The notes below the pieces were generated by a model. That model did not search any database and was not told where the DNA came from. It worked only from the letters and a program-made list of their open reading frames with translations. From NCBI GenBank assembly GCA_003480425.1, contig QUJA01000003.1:62001-126000 (forward strand): a stretch of DNA of 64,000 nt. The letters run 5' to 3'. This DNA is from Firmicutes bacterium AM31-12AC. Its GTDB lineage: Bacteria > Bacillota > Clostridia > Lachnospirales > Lachnospiraceae. Positions 26,421 to 34,335 of the stretch are shown one piece after another. Positions within the stretch are counted from its first letter, which is position 1, and the number at the start of each line of letters is the position of its first letter. The translations under genes were made by a program, and so were the position numbers.

Positions 26421-26449
26421 TTGACTATTACAACCAAAAGTGTAATACT
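26421..26449 (+). promoter_or_regulatory. promoter of the D-amino-acid-degrading gene pair
   Basis: TTGACT (26421-26426), 17 bases, AATACT (26444-26449), about 75 bases before the ATG. It faces the minus-strand promoter at 26294-26322. An inverted pair, TCAACAA and TTGTTGA, flanks 26457-26496 downstream and could be a second operator. Confidence 0.5.
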
Positions 26450-26523
26450 TTACCTATCAACAATTTGTTTATTATATTTACACTTTTTGTTGATTTACAT
26501 ACTTACATACACAAAGGAGTTAA

Positions 26524-27660
26524 ATGAACATGTTTAATTTTTACAACTTTGAAGAAATCAAAAACACTCCCTCACCATCCTTATTATATTATCGCAATAT
26601 AATACAACAAAACATTGATACAGCAATCTCAATTACTAAAAGTAAAAATTCATTATGGCCACATATTAAAAGCCATAAAATGCCAAATGTTATTAGGCTT
26701 TCTATAAGTAATGGTATTACACGCTTTAAATGTGCTACTATATCAGAAGCCGAAATCGCCGCCACTTGTGGTGCTACAGATGTATTACTTGCTTATCCTA
26801 TCATTGGCCCTAATATAAAACGTTTTCTCAATTTAAGGATTGCTTTTCCACAAACACATTTTTATGCCATCGGAGACAATATAGAGTCTATTTATTTGCT
26901 CAGTAATTTACAAAAAGACTGTCCTGTTCATACCGATCTTTTTATAGACGTAAATCTCGGTATGAATAGAACAGGAGTGCCATTAGAAAATTTGGAAAAA
27001 TTCATTGAAAAATGCAAAGAAATACCAGGGATCTCTATTGTTGGTTTTCATTGTTATGATGGACACCAAACAGATTCAGATCCTATCATTCGTAAAAAGA
27101 AAATACATGAAATGAGTAAAAAACTAAAAAAAATACTTGATTGTATAATTATCAAAAATCCCAATTATGCCAATATAATTATCGGAGGATCACCATCTTT
27201 TCCTTATCTTGTTGATGAATGGAAAAATGACGTACATTATACTACTTATTTTTCACCTGGCACTGTTTTTATATATGATTACGGATATCAGAAAAAATAT
27301 CCCGATTTGCCTTTTTCCCCAGGAGCAGCTATTCTGACAAGAGTTGTTAGCCATCCTAATGACGCCTTATTCACAATTGATTGCGGATACAAGTCAATTG
27401 CCTCTGATCCACCTGGTCCTAAAGCTTTTTTATTAGGCGTGGATAATTACGAAGAGTGTTTTCAAAGCGAAGAACATTGGACTTTTCGTATGAAAAAAGG
27501 ATATGAAAAAGAACGCCCACCAATTGGTAAGGAATTGTTTCTTTTACCAACCCATATATGTCCTACAAGTGCATTGTATAATCATGCAATTGTTATAGAT
27601 AATAAGCATATTGTTGCACAATGGCCAGTTACTGCAAGAAATAGATTCTTACTTTACTAA
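26524..27660 (+). CDS. D-serine dehydratase/D-threonine aldolase-like PLP enzyme
   Basis: The 378-residue protein has an alanine-racemase-like PLP barrel with the Schiff-base lysine in HIKSHKMPN (near residue 50), and a C-terminal beta domain carrying the metal pair in PTHICPTSALYNH. His and Cys of this type bind zinc in eukaryotic-type D-serine dehydratase. Relatives deaminate D-serine or cleave D-threonine. It probably acts on the D-amino acid released by the deacylase. AAGGAG precedes the ATG. It is followed by a Rid gene 21 bases later, which fits a dehydratase producing 2-aminoacrylate. Confidence 0.85.
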   Translation: MNMFNFYNFEEIKNTPSPSLLYYRNIIQQNIDTAISITKSKNSLWPHIKSHKMPNVIRLSISNGITRFKCATISEAEIAATCGATDVLLAYPIIGPNIKRFLNLRIAFPQTHFYAIGDNIESIYLLSNLQKDCPVHTDLFIDVNLGMNRTGVPLENLEKFIEKCKEIPGISIVGFHCYDGHQTDSDPIIRKKKIHEMSKKLKKILDCIIIKNPNYANIIIGGSPSFPYLVDEWKNDVHYTTYFSPGTVFIYDYGYQKKYPDLPFSPGAAILTRVVSHPNDALFTIDCGYKSIASDPPGPKAFLLGVDNYEECFQSEEHWTFRMKKGYEKERPPIGKELFLLPTHICPTSALYNHAIVIDNKHIVAQWPVTARNRFLLY

Positions 27661-27681
27661 TCAAATCAAGGAGGCAAATAT

Positions 27682-28146
27682 ATGAATATCTATCATGTTT
27701 TAGAATCAAAAGGCATTTTATTACCATCTCCACCACCAAAAGGTGGCGTGTATACTCCTGTCAAGGAATTTGGTGATAACTTTTTATATTGTTCAGGTTG
27801 CGGCCCCGATTTAGGCAATGGAAATACTATTATTGGAAAACTCGGAGATAGTCTTTCCATAGAAGACGGGCAAAAAGCAGCATATAATTGTATGTTAAAT
27901 TTACTAGCAAATCTACATGCTAAAATTGGAGACTTAAATAAAATTAAAAGCTTTGTAAAATTACTTGCTTTTGTGAACAGCACAGACAGTTTCACAGAAC
28001 AGCCATTAGTTGTAAATGGAGCGTCCAATTTACTCATCGACATTTTCGGCGAAGAAATGGGTTGTCCTGCACGCTCTGCAATTGGTACGAATTCACTTCC
28101 TGGCGGAATCGCATGTGAAATAGAACTAATTGTTGAATTGAAATAA
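27682..28146 (+). CDS. RidA-family (YjgF/YER057c/UK114) enamine deaminase
   Basis: The 154-residue Rid protein has the family regions DNFLYCSGCGPD, IKSFVKLLAFVN and NGASNLLIDIFGE, then CPARSAIG with the catalytic-pocket Arg, and SLPGGIACEIELIVELK. Rid proteins hydrolyse reactive 2-aminoacrylate or related enamines made by PLP dehydratases. AAGGAGG precedes the ATG. Pairing with the PLP enzyme just upstream supports the serine/threonine dehydratase reading of that gene. Confidence 0.9.
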   Translation: MNIYHVLESKGILLPSPPPKGGVYTPVKEFGDNFLYCSGCGPDLGNGNTIIGKLGDSLSIEDGQKAAYNCMLNLLANLHAKIGDLNKIKSFVKLLAFVNSTDSFTEQPLVVNGASNLLIDIFGEEMGCPARSAIGTNSLPGGIACEIELIVELK

Positions 28147-28315
28147 ATTTAATCAAAAAAGATAAAACCCCAATTGTTCCCCCTCTCCTATACCACTACT
28201 GTTTTCAAAGAGAGGGGGGATTACACCTCTATAGCATATTAGCAACTCCTGAAATTTTCAGACTACTCAACTTTGCCCTTGCAAGGATAGTAAAGTGCAC
28301 CTCTGAATAATATTT

Positions 28316-28546
28316 TTATTCAAACTTTATCGTCCCCGGCATCTTATTATCCAAATCATAAAATAACTCTATTGACTCCAGCATTTCACATATTAGTAAG
28401 CCCAGCAAAATATCGTCCTTTGTTGCAATCCATACCGGTGTTTGCAATCTCTTCGCGATAAATCGTATCAGTATCCTAATACCCATAATAACCAAATCTG
28501 GCTGCTGTTTATAAATCAACCAATATCTTCCGAGCCTATCCACCAC
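28316..28546 (-). pseudogene. C-terminal fragment of an unrecognised protein
   Basis: A frame ending PGTIKFE-stop at 28316 has a plausible coding stretch (PVWIATKDDILLGLLIC) but no ribosome site or convincing start; its upstream side meets the IS110-type remnant at about 28548. It looks like the tail of a gene cut by that element. I do not recognise the family. Confidence 0.4.
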
Positions 28547-28548
28547 TG

Positions 28549-29098
28549 TTCTGGTCTTATGTCAGCTTTATACGTAAATATGATGAAGAAATCAACAACA
28601 TTCTTGAATTACTCCATGAGCTTGTTGATGCTAATGAAGATGCCGACTTTGTCAAGCAGATTCATTTGATTGAAACATTCAAAGGTGCTGGTTTCTTGTC
28701 TACTGTATCCATCATGGGTGAGATTGGTGATTTTTCAGCATTTTCAAAACCAAAACAACTTTTCGCTTATTTCGGTCTTGATCCGGCAGTAAAACAATCC
28801 GGAAAATTTGAAGGTACCAAGGTTCAAATGTCTAAGCGTGGTTCTGCCATAGCTAGACATGTGATGATTCATACGTTAACCTTACAATGCATCAGTATCT
28901 CCCACAATGGAGAAGCTAAAAATCCAGTTCTTCGTGAGTACTACCTCAAGAAATGTGACTCAAAATCAAAGCTCGTAGCAATGGGAGCTGTTTCACATAA
29001 GGTATGCAATACTCAGAGACAACAAACCATTCAAAATCATTGCTCCTCAGGAGCATATCAAACAATACAATGCTGCTAAATGCGACATAGCTGCATAA
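28549..29098 (+). pseudogene. remnant of an IS110-family transposase (C-terminal half)
   Basis: From about 28549 the frame encodes the Transposase_20 half of an IS110-type enzyme: IETFKGAGFLSTVSIMGEIG, FAYFGLDPAVKQSGKF and SKRGSAIARHVM, including the Ser of the catalytic C-terminal region. The N-terminal DEDD half is missing. Near 29008 a short deletion shifts the frame; the original tail LRDNKPFKIIAPQEHIKQY can be read in another frame to the TAA at 29098. It is dead, and marks the right side of the island. Confidence 0.8.
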
Positions 29099-29228
29099 AA
29101 TACTATGAACCCAATGAATCAATATCTTTCAAAAACGATATTTTCACCAAGAGGAAAGTCCGCCCTTTTTTAGTCAGAAAACAAAATAAATTTTTTCTCA
29201 TTTAACTATTGACATTTATTAACTGGAC

Positions 29229-29330
29229 TCAACTTACTCTTTCTATGCCTTGCGGATATTTTCCATCAAAATTTTGCATCTTCAATCCCCGAAAATTCCC
29301 TAGCACGGATACCTTCCCCAAATACCCTTT
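29229..29330. repeat. hairpin array, copy 2, right remnant
   Basis: The sequence from TTACTCTTTCTATGCCTTGC through GCATCTTCAATCCCCGAAAA to the start of palindrome B matches 6722-6820 of the intact copy. Homology begins abruptly at about 29229, just after the IS110 end. With 16315-16608 it reconstitutes most of one array, lacking roughly one unit. Confidence 0.75.
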
Positions 29331-29622
29331 GCGTTCTATTTACTTCACAACTTGAGCCAATACATTACTTACAAAAAAATTGATATAAGAAATTCGAGCG
29401 AATATGGAGTGAGCGTTGGAGACACTTAGAGCGTAAATTTTTGTGTTAATGAATTTGAACGAACATGTTTGAAGCTGCGTAGCAGCAAGTTTGAGTTCAA
29501 ATTCATTTGCTTTTATCAAAAATTTACGCTCTTATGTGTCACCCGCTCATGGAATCTGAGCAAGAATTCTTATATCAATTTTTTGTAAGGAACGTATTGC
29601 CACTTAATGAACTAAATAACAA
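29331..29622. repeat. palindrome B, copy 2
   Basis: It matches 6822-7110 along its full length with few changes, again a near-perfect palindrome with AGAGCGTAAATTTTTG and its complement in the stem and GCTGCGTAGCAGC at the tip. It ends with TGAACTAAATAACAA, 17 bases before the stop of the convergent reductase gene. Confidence 0.85.
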
Positions 29623-29639
29623 AACTCTGCATCCACATC

Positions 29640-30791
29640 CTACAGCATCTCTAAAAATGCTGCAATTCTTGTATTTAACTGCCCCACATCTGCCTGACTA
29701 TAATCTGTCTCTACATTGATATACGGAAGTCCCATCTTCTCATTGACAAATTTACGAATTGCCAGTGTCTCCACATTATATGTATGACATGCCTGTAAGG
29801 TCATCTCCACTACTCCGTCAACCTGATATTCATCAATCAATCTCTCCAACAGCTCAAGACGATTTGGATTTGGTGTCATAACTGAACATCCGATTGCCAG
29901 ATATCTTTCTGCCAGTGCCTGATATACATCTGGATTTTCCTCGTCTACCAGTTTATCGATAGATTTTGCTCCGGAACAGTTTTCATAAGCTACGACCACG
30001 CCGCCATTTTCCTCAATTGCTGTAATAATCTTCTCTGTTGCTCCGCCGATTGGACATCCGGTTACAAGAATACGTGGACGACTTTCCAACATTTTACCTT
30101 CTGCATATTCTTTTTCTATTTTCTCTGCCAATGCATTTACTTCCGCCGGAATTGCTTTTCTGTCAAATTTAAATCCACTTCCATAAAGTACCTTAAACAA
30201 ATCATGTCCTTTGATTGGTGCCGGCTCGTGTTTCATCACTTCATATAAATTTTTCAAAGATTTTCTTACTTCATTTTCTTCTTTAATAGCCTCTGCTATT
30301 TTTTCTTCTGTAATTGTCACACCAAATTTTTCTTCCAGATATTCTTTAAAGCGTATAATCTCACCCTTCCAAAGCTGCATTGATGCCGCACTTTGAGAGT
30401 TTGGAAGCTCCATTACAAACACATCTTTAAATTCAGACATATATTCATACATCTTTTTCTTTCCATCACATGTAGTCTCTCCGACAACTACATCTGAAAA
30501 ATAGAAAAATGGACATTTATCTGTCTTTGCAAATCCATAGCTGGACTTAATCAACGGACATAAATTTTTAGGTAAATCTTTTTCTGCATCCGAAATTGTC
30601 TCATCGGATGTTGAACATAAACCTACTGTGGCTGCTCCCATTGCCATTGCAATTTCTTTTGGGAAATATGTACAATATGCTCCGATAACCGGAATTCCTT
30701 TATCCTTCAACTGTTTTACTGCAAGAAATGAATTCTTTCTCTGTTCTGCAAACTCCTCAAATACCTCTGGTAAATCCTTAATTATTTCCAT
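29640..30791 (-). CDS. double-cubane-cluster-type reductase (2-hydroxyacyl-CoA dehydratase HgdB/YjiM family)
   Basis: The 383-residue single-chain HgdB-like protein has cysteines in GAYCTYF, KNLCPLIKSSYG, TDKCPFFYFSD, VTGCPIGG, VAYENCSGAK and LQACHTYN, a pattern fitting the double-cubane [8Fe-9S] reductases that work with an ATP-dependent activase. The physiological substrate of this group is unknown; relatives reduce small molecules in vitro. The next gene upstream (30814-31584) encodes the activase. ATG 30791 follows AAGGATG. Confidence 0.85.
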   Translation of the reverse strand: MEIIKDLPEVFEEFAEQRKNSFLAVKQLKDKGIPVIGAYCTYFPKEIAMAMGAATVGLCSTSDETISDAEKDLPKNLCPLIKSSYGFAKTDKCPFFYFSDVVVGETTCDGKKKMYEYMSEFKDVFVMELPNSQSAASMQLWKGEIIRFKEYLEEKFGVTITEEKIAEAIKEENEVRKSLKNLYEVMKHEPAPIKGHDLFKVLYGSGFKFDRKAIPAEVNALAEKIEKEYAEGKMLESRPRILVTGCPIGGATEKIITAIEENGGVVVAYENCSGAKSIDKLVDEENPDVYQALAERYLAIGCSVMTPNPNRLELLERLIDEYQVDGVVEMTLQACHTYNVETLAIRKFVNEKMGLPYINVETDYSQADVGQLNTRIAAFLEML

Positions 30792-30813
30792 CTTCTGTTC
30801 ATCCTTTCATTAT

Positions 30814-31584
30814 TTATCGTTTTTTTCTGCTTTTTTCTTCTGCCAGCAATGCCGCTCCAAGAGCTCCTGCATATCTGCCATCTTCTGTTGGTTCTACGGT
30901 TCGTCCTATCTTTTCCGACAAAATCCTTGTAAAATACGTACTGTTGCTGATTCCACCTGTCAAAATCACTTTATCTGGAAGTTCTTTTCTCTGTGCCAGC
31001 TGACATACCTTTGCAGCAACAGAATCCACTACACCGGCTGCAATATCTTCTCTTTTATGCCCTTCCCCAATATAATTGATCACTTCTGACTCGGCAAATA
31101 CTGTACAAAGAGAACTAATCGGAAGTACCGTTCCCGATTCTGCCATCTCAAACAATTCCTGCAGCGTCACTCCCAGACGATTTGCCATAATTTCCAAAAA
31201 TTTTCCTGTTCCTGCTGAACACTTATCATTCATCAAAAAATCTTTTACCATTCCGTGTTCTACCAGAATCACTTTTGTATCTTGTCCGCCCACATCAATG
31301 ATTCCACAATTTTCTCCTGCTATCTCCCGTCCGCCTCTTCCATGACAGGTAATTTCTGTAATCACATAATCTGCGAAATCTACCGCAACCCTGCCATATC
31401 CGGTTGCAACAACCTTCGTAGAATCTGCCAGCACATCGATTCCCGATTCCTGCAATCGTTCCTGGATTATCTTGCATGTTTCTTTACTGCTCCATCCGGT
31501 TGGCAATACAAACTGCATCTGGCAGTCACCTCTTGTTACGACTTTTGATGCTGTCGAACCAATATCAATTCCTACGTAATTCAT
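30814..31584 (-). CDS. ATP-dependent activase of the HgdC/YjiL (BadF/BadG/BcrA/BcrD) family
   Basis: The 256-residue ASKHA-fold ATPase starts MNYVGIDIGSTASKVV and has the DVGGQDTKVI phosphate loop, Cys in NDKCSAGTGKFLE and Cys in SSLCTVFAESEV, which ligate the bridging [4Fe-4S] cluster of the homodimer, and TGGISNSTYFTR. It injects electrons into the adjacent double-cubane protein using ATP hydrolysis. The start at 31584 was chosen for AAGGGGAA upstream. It is the first gene of the two-gene unit. Confidence 0.92.
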   Translation of the reverse strand: MNYVGIDIGSTASKVVTRGDCQMQFVLPTGWSSKETCKIIQERLQESGIDVLADSTKVVATGYGRVAVDFADYVITEITCHGRGGREIAGENCGIIDVGGQDTKVILVEHGMVKDFLMNDKCSAGTGKFLEIMANRLGVTLQELFEMAESGTVLPISSLCTVFAESEVINYIGEGHKREDIAAGVVDSVAAKVCQLAQRKELPDKVILTGGISNSTYFTRILSEKIGRTVEPTEDGRYAGALGAALLAEEKSRKKR

Positions 31585-31644
31585 AACTTCCCCTTTCGTA
31601 TCCAACTATATCCAAAGTATCATTTTTTTCTTTCAAATACAATA

Positions 31645-31687
31645 AAACCCAGACATGTGCTTATAGCTTTTTTACATGTCTGGGTTT
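31645..31687. terminator. bidirectional-looking terminator hairpin
   Basis: AAACCCAGACATGT and ACATGTCTGGGTTT form a 14-pair stem around a 15-base loop, with A/T-rich flanks on both sides. It lies downstream of the 535-residue protein gene on the minus strand and upstream of the activase gene. Confidence 0.7.
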
Positions 31688-31810
31688 ATTTATTGAATTT
31701 ATCTATAAATCATTTTTATCTATTATAAATGCGTACCTTATTTGTTTTCAGCCATCCTAAGATTGCCTCTTTCTGCCTTATTATTGCCTACGCATGTTTA
31801 ATATTATCAT

Positions 31811-33418
31811 CTACATTATTTTTTTGGCAGTCTTATCCTCTATATGAATAATCTGCTGAGATTCTTTCTTTTCTGGTTCTTCCTGCGCAGCTTTCTCGGC
31901 TGCTTCCTGCTCAGCCAGTGCCTCTTCTTCAGCGGCTTCTTTTGCAGCTCTTGCTTCTTCTTTCGCTTCTGCTCTCTCAGCCAATGTCTCATTGACATTC
32001 TCTTTTACCGCTTCAAAATGATCGTACAGTTTCTCCATATTTTCTGAAAATGCTGATACAACATTTGTCTTACGAAGCATTGTCACTAAAGCTCCCACTA
32101 CACCAATGCCAATCACTGTTCCCAGCACAACCCACTGTGTAGCTGCACTTATTCCCATGAGATTCATAATCATGAATACAGAAGACAAAATTGAAATGCT
32201 ACAGCATCCCACTACCAATTCCATCATATGGTTTTGTTTCTTCTCAGCCATATCTTTTATCTGCTCATTTAAGAAATTCAATTTCTTATCGAGATCATTG
32301 ATCGAGCCTTCAATTCCATTCATATCTAACAAATGCTGATAAATAATCTTAATCTCATAATTTCTTGAAAGATTCATAGCACGCACTACACCGAATGCCT
32401 GAAAATGCATCAGTATATCTTTGATTTCCTGCTTTTCTTTCGCTTTCATATCTTCCGCAGCTGCCTGTTCTGTCAGATACTGACATGTATATTTCTCATA
32501 AAGTGCGATGATTACTGCCGGAAGTTTATCTTCTGCATGCTGCTTCATCTGACCTTCCATGTTCAGATTATAGTCTGCCATAACATAAGATACTGCCTGG
32601 TCTGAAACACATGCTCCCCAGTTATATGCCAGATGAATCTTATCCTGTGCTGCATACAGGTACTGCAGTGCACCTGTCATGTCTTCATCCACATCTGTAG
32701 ATAAAGGCAACATATTATTCTGATTACAAGTTACTCGTCTTATCGTATCTAAGTCACGGAATCTTCTTCCGATCATAGCCAGATTATATGTAAATGCATC
32801 TAAAAACACAGATGTTCCACTACGGTGAAATACTTCCAGACCAATTGCATCCAGTAATATATCCAGTTTTTCATCCAATGAAAATTCATGTGTCTTTTTC
32901 TCATTGTCCAGATAAAAATATCGAGACTGTGTATCTGCACTTCCCGGATTACAAATCTGGGCGATCGCATCCATTCGACTATAACGAAGTCCCATACATA
33001 AGAATGCAACTCCTGTCTCAAACACATATAAATAAGCAGAATGAATATCAAATCCATCCTTCTCCCAGTTTATTCCAAGTTCGATTCTATCCTGATCCAA
33101 ATCTGTAACGGCAAATCCCATTACGTTCTCTACTTCTATATTATCTAGCAATTCTTTGATAAATGTCTCACGCAGGAACTTGTAGCAGACACCAACATGC
33201 ATTGAATCATTTTCTTTAAATAATATCTTTGCCTGTTCTGTCAGATTCGTCGTTGTAATATCTTGTTTCTCACAGTTTGCCTTCAGCCATACCTGGTCAA
33301 GCTCTTCTTTTCTGTACTTCAACGGAAGCACTACATAGCTTCCTAATTGTGCACTCAAAAGAAATGGTTTCAACTGCTCGAACTCTTTCATAATTGTTAC
33401 TTCTTGTTCCATTTCCAT
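31811..33418 (-). CDS. unrecognised 535-residue protein with two membrane helices and a charged coiled-coil tail
   Basis: I do not recognise this family. Residues 1-350 are a mixed alpha/beta soluble region without obvious catalytic motifs. About 355-395 is a predicted coil (DLDKKLNFLNEQIKDMAEK), followed by two hydrophobic helices at about 400-445 (VVGCCSISILSSVFMIM and VVLGTVIGIGVVGALV). The last 80 residues are Glu/Ala/Lys-rich (EEARAAKEAAEEEALAEQ). A long helix followed by two C-terminal membrane helices is reminiscent of CorA-like proteins, but the Gly-Met-Asn filter motif is absent. It stands alone between terminators, with no informative neighbours. Confidence 0.75.
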   Translation of the reverse strand: MEMEQEVTIMKEFEQLKPFLLSAQLGSYVVLPLKYRKEELDQVWLKANCEKQDITTTNLTEQAKILFKENDSMHVGVCYKFLRETFIKELLDNIEVENVMGFAVTDLDQDRIELGINWEKDGFDIHSAYLYVFETGVAFLCMGLRYSRMDAIAQICNPGSADTQSRYFYLDNEKKTHEFSLDEKLDILLDAIGLEVFHRSGTSVFLDAFTYNLAMIGRRFRDLDTIRRVTCNQNNMLPLSTDVDEDMTGALQYLYAAQDKIHLAYNWGACVSDQAVSYVMADYNLNMEGQMKQHAEDKLPAVIIALYEKYTCQYLTEQAAAEDMKAKEKQEIKDILMHFQAFGVVRAMNLSRNYEIKIIYQHLLDMNGIEGSINDLDKKLNFLNEQIKDMAEKKQNHMMELVVGCCSISILSSVFMIMNLMGISAATQWVVLGTVIGIGVVGALVTMLRKTNVVSAFSENMEKLYDHFEAVKENVNETLAERAEAKEEARAAKEAAEEEALAEQEAAEKAAQEEPEKKESQQIIHIEDKTAKKIM

Positions 33419-33585
33419 TATTCATACCCCGCTTTTGTAAACGTCCTTGTACCCGTTATTCTTGAACAGATACACACAATTACAGACTGATTCTAACACA
33501 AAATACTTTCTCTGGCAAGAATTCTATTTCTCTAAAGCAAGCAAGTTACTGTTCACAGTAACTGTGACCAGCAACGCAAACAATA

Positions 33586-34206
33586 CTATTTCTCCGAAGG
33601 CAGCAAACGTGCTTTGGAAAGTGCCGCTCCTATTGCACCTGTGATAACTGTAGATGCAACCATCTCACTGATAGCATTCACACCAACCATCATGCAGCAT
33701 CCGATAATCACATTTCTTCCGTTCATAAGCCCCTGCACATATTCTGTATTTCCAAATAATACTACTAAAAATGTCATAAAAAACAAAGTATTTAAAAATG
33801 CTGAAAAGAATCCTGTCACTGCACTTGCCACATATGCATTCGTTCTTTTTCTTGTTGCTTTATAAATAAATCCGATAAGCAAACCATCCAAAAGACGTGG
33901 AACTACACGCTGGATAAATGCCAGAACAGGATTGATACTAAAGAGCATTGCTCCCATTACGCTGACTCCGCCGATTCCAATACACTGACCAAAGCTTGTC
34001 AGTCCAAAGATCAGTCCGGCAATTGCACCACCTGTCGGTCCTAATACGATTGCACAAATCGCAACCGGAATTACATTAAATGAAATTGCCAGTGGTCCAA
34101 TGTTCAGATAACCTAATGGTGTACAGGACATAATGATAAGGACTGCTGTCATAAGTCCCAATGTAGCAAGTTGCATCGTGTTGAATTTTTTTGTTTTGTT
34201 GTTCAT
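33586..34206 (-). CDS. ECF transporter substrate-binding (S) component, probably for pantothenate
   Basis: The 206-residue membrane protein has about six helices, with the ECF S-type start MQLATLGLMTAVLIIM and the loop LGPTGGAIAGLIFGLTS. S components dock onto a shared energising module (EcfAA'T), not encoded here. It lies 129 bases downstream of coaBC on the same strand, so a role in importing pantothenate or a related CoA precursor (PanT-like) is inferred. AAGGAGG precedes the ATG. Confidence 0.75.
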   Translation of the reverse strand: MNNKTKKFNTMQLATLGLMTAVLIIMSCTPLGYLNIGPLAISFNVIPVAICAIVLGPTGGAIAGLIFGLTSFGQCIGIGGVSVMGAMLFSINPVLAFIQRVVPRLLDGLLIGFIYKATRKRTNAYVASAVTGFFSAFLNTLFFMTFLVVLFGNTEYVQGLMNGRNVIIGCCMMVGVNAISEMVASTVITGAIGAALSKARLLPSEK

Positions 34207-34335
34207 GTTTTCCTCCTTGTTACCGCTCCGCTTTGTGCGGATGCAATACGGTGTGTGTTATTAAGTTGCCGCCCATTCTTTGTATCCTCTTATCACTTGA
34301 AGCACATATGGGCGATTCTCTTGTAACTGACTTTC

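Noticed and set aside
16601..28564. A 13-base identity (TGGTCTTATGTCA) at the IS3 left end and at the start of the IS110 remnant, considered as island-flanking direct repeats
   Set aside because: In the second place it is ordinary transposase coding sequence, and 13-base matches are expected by chance in 64 kb.
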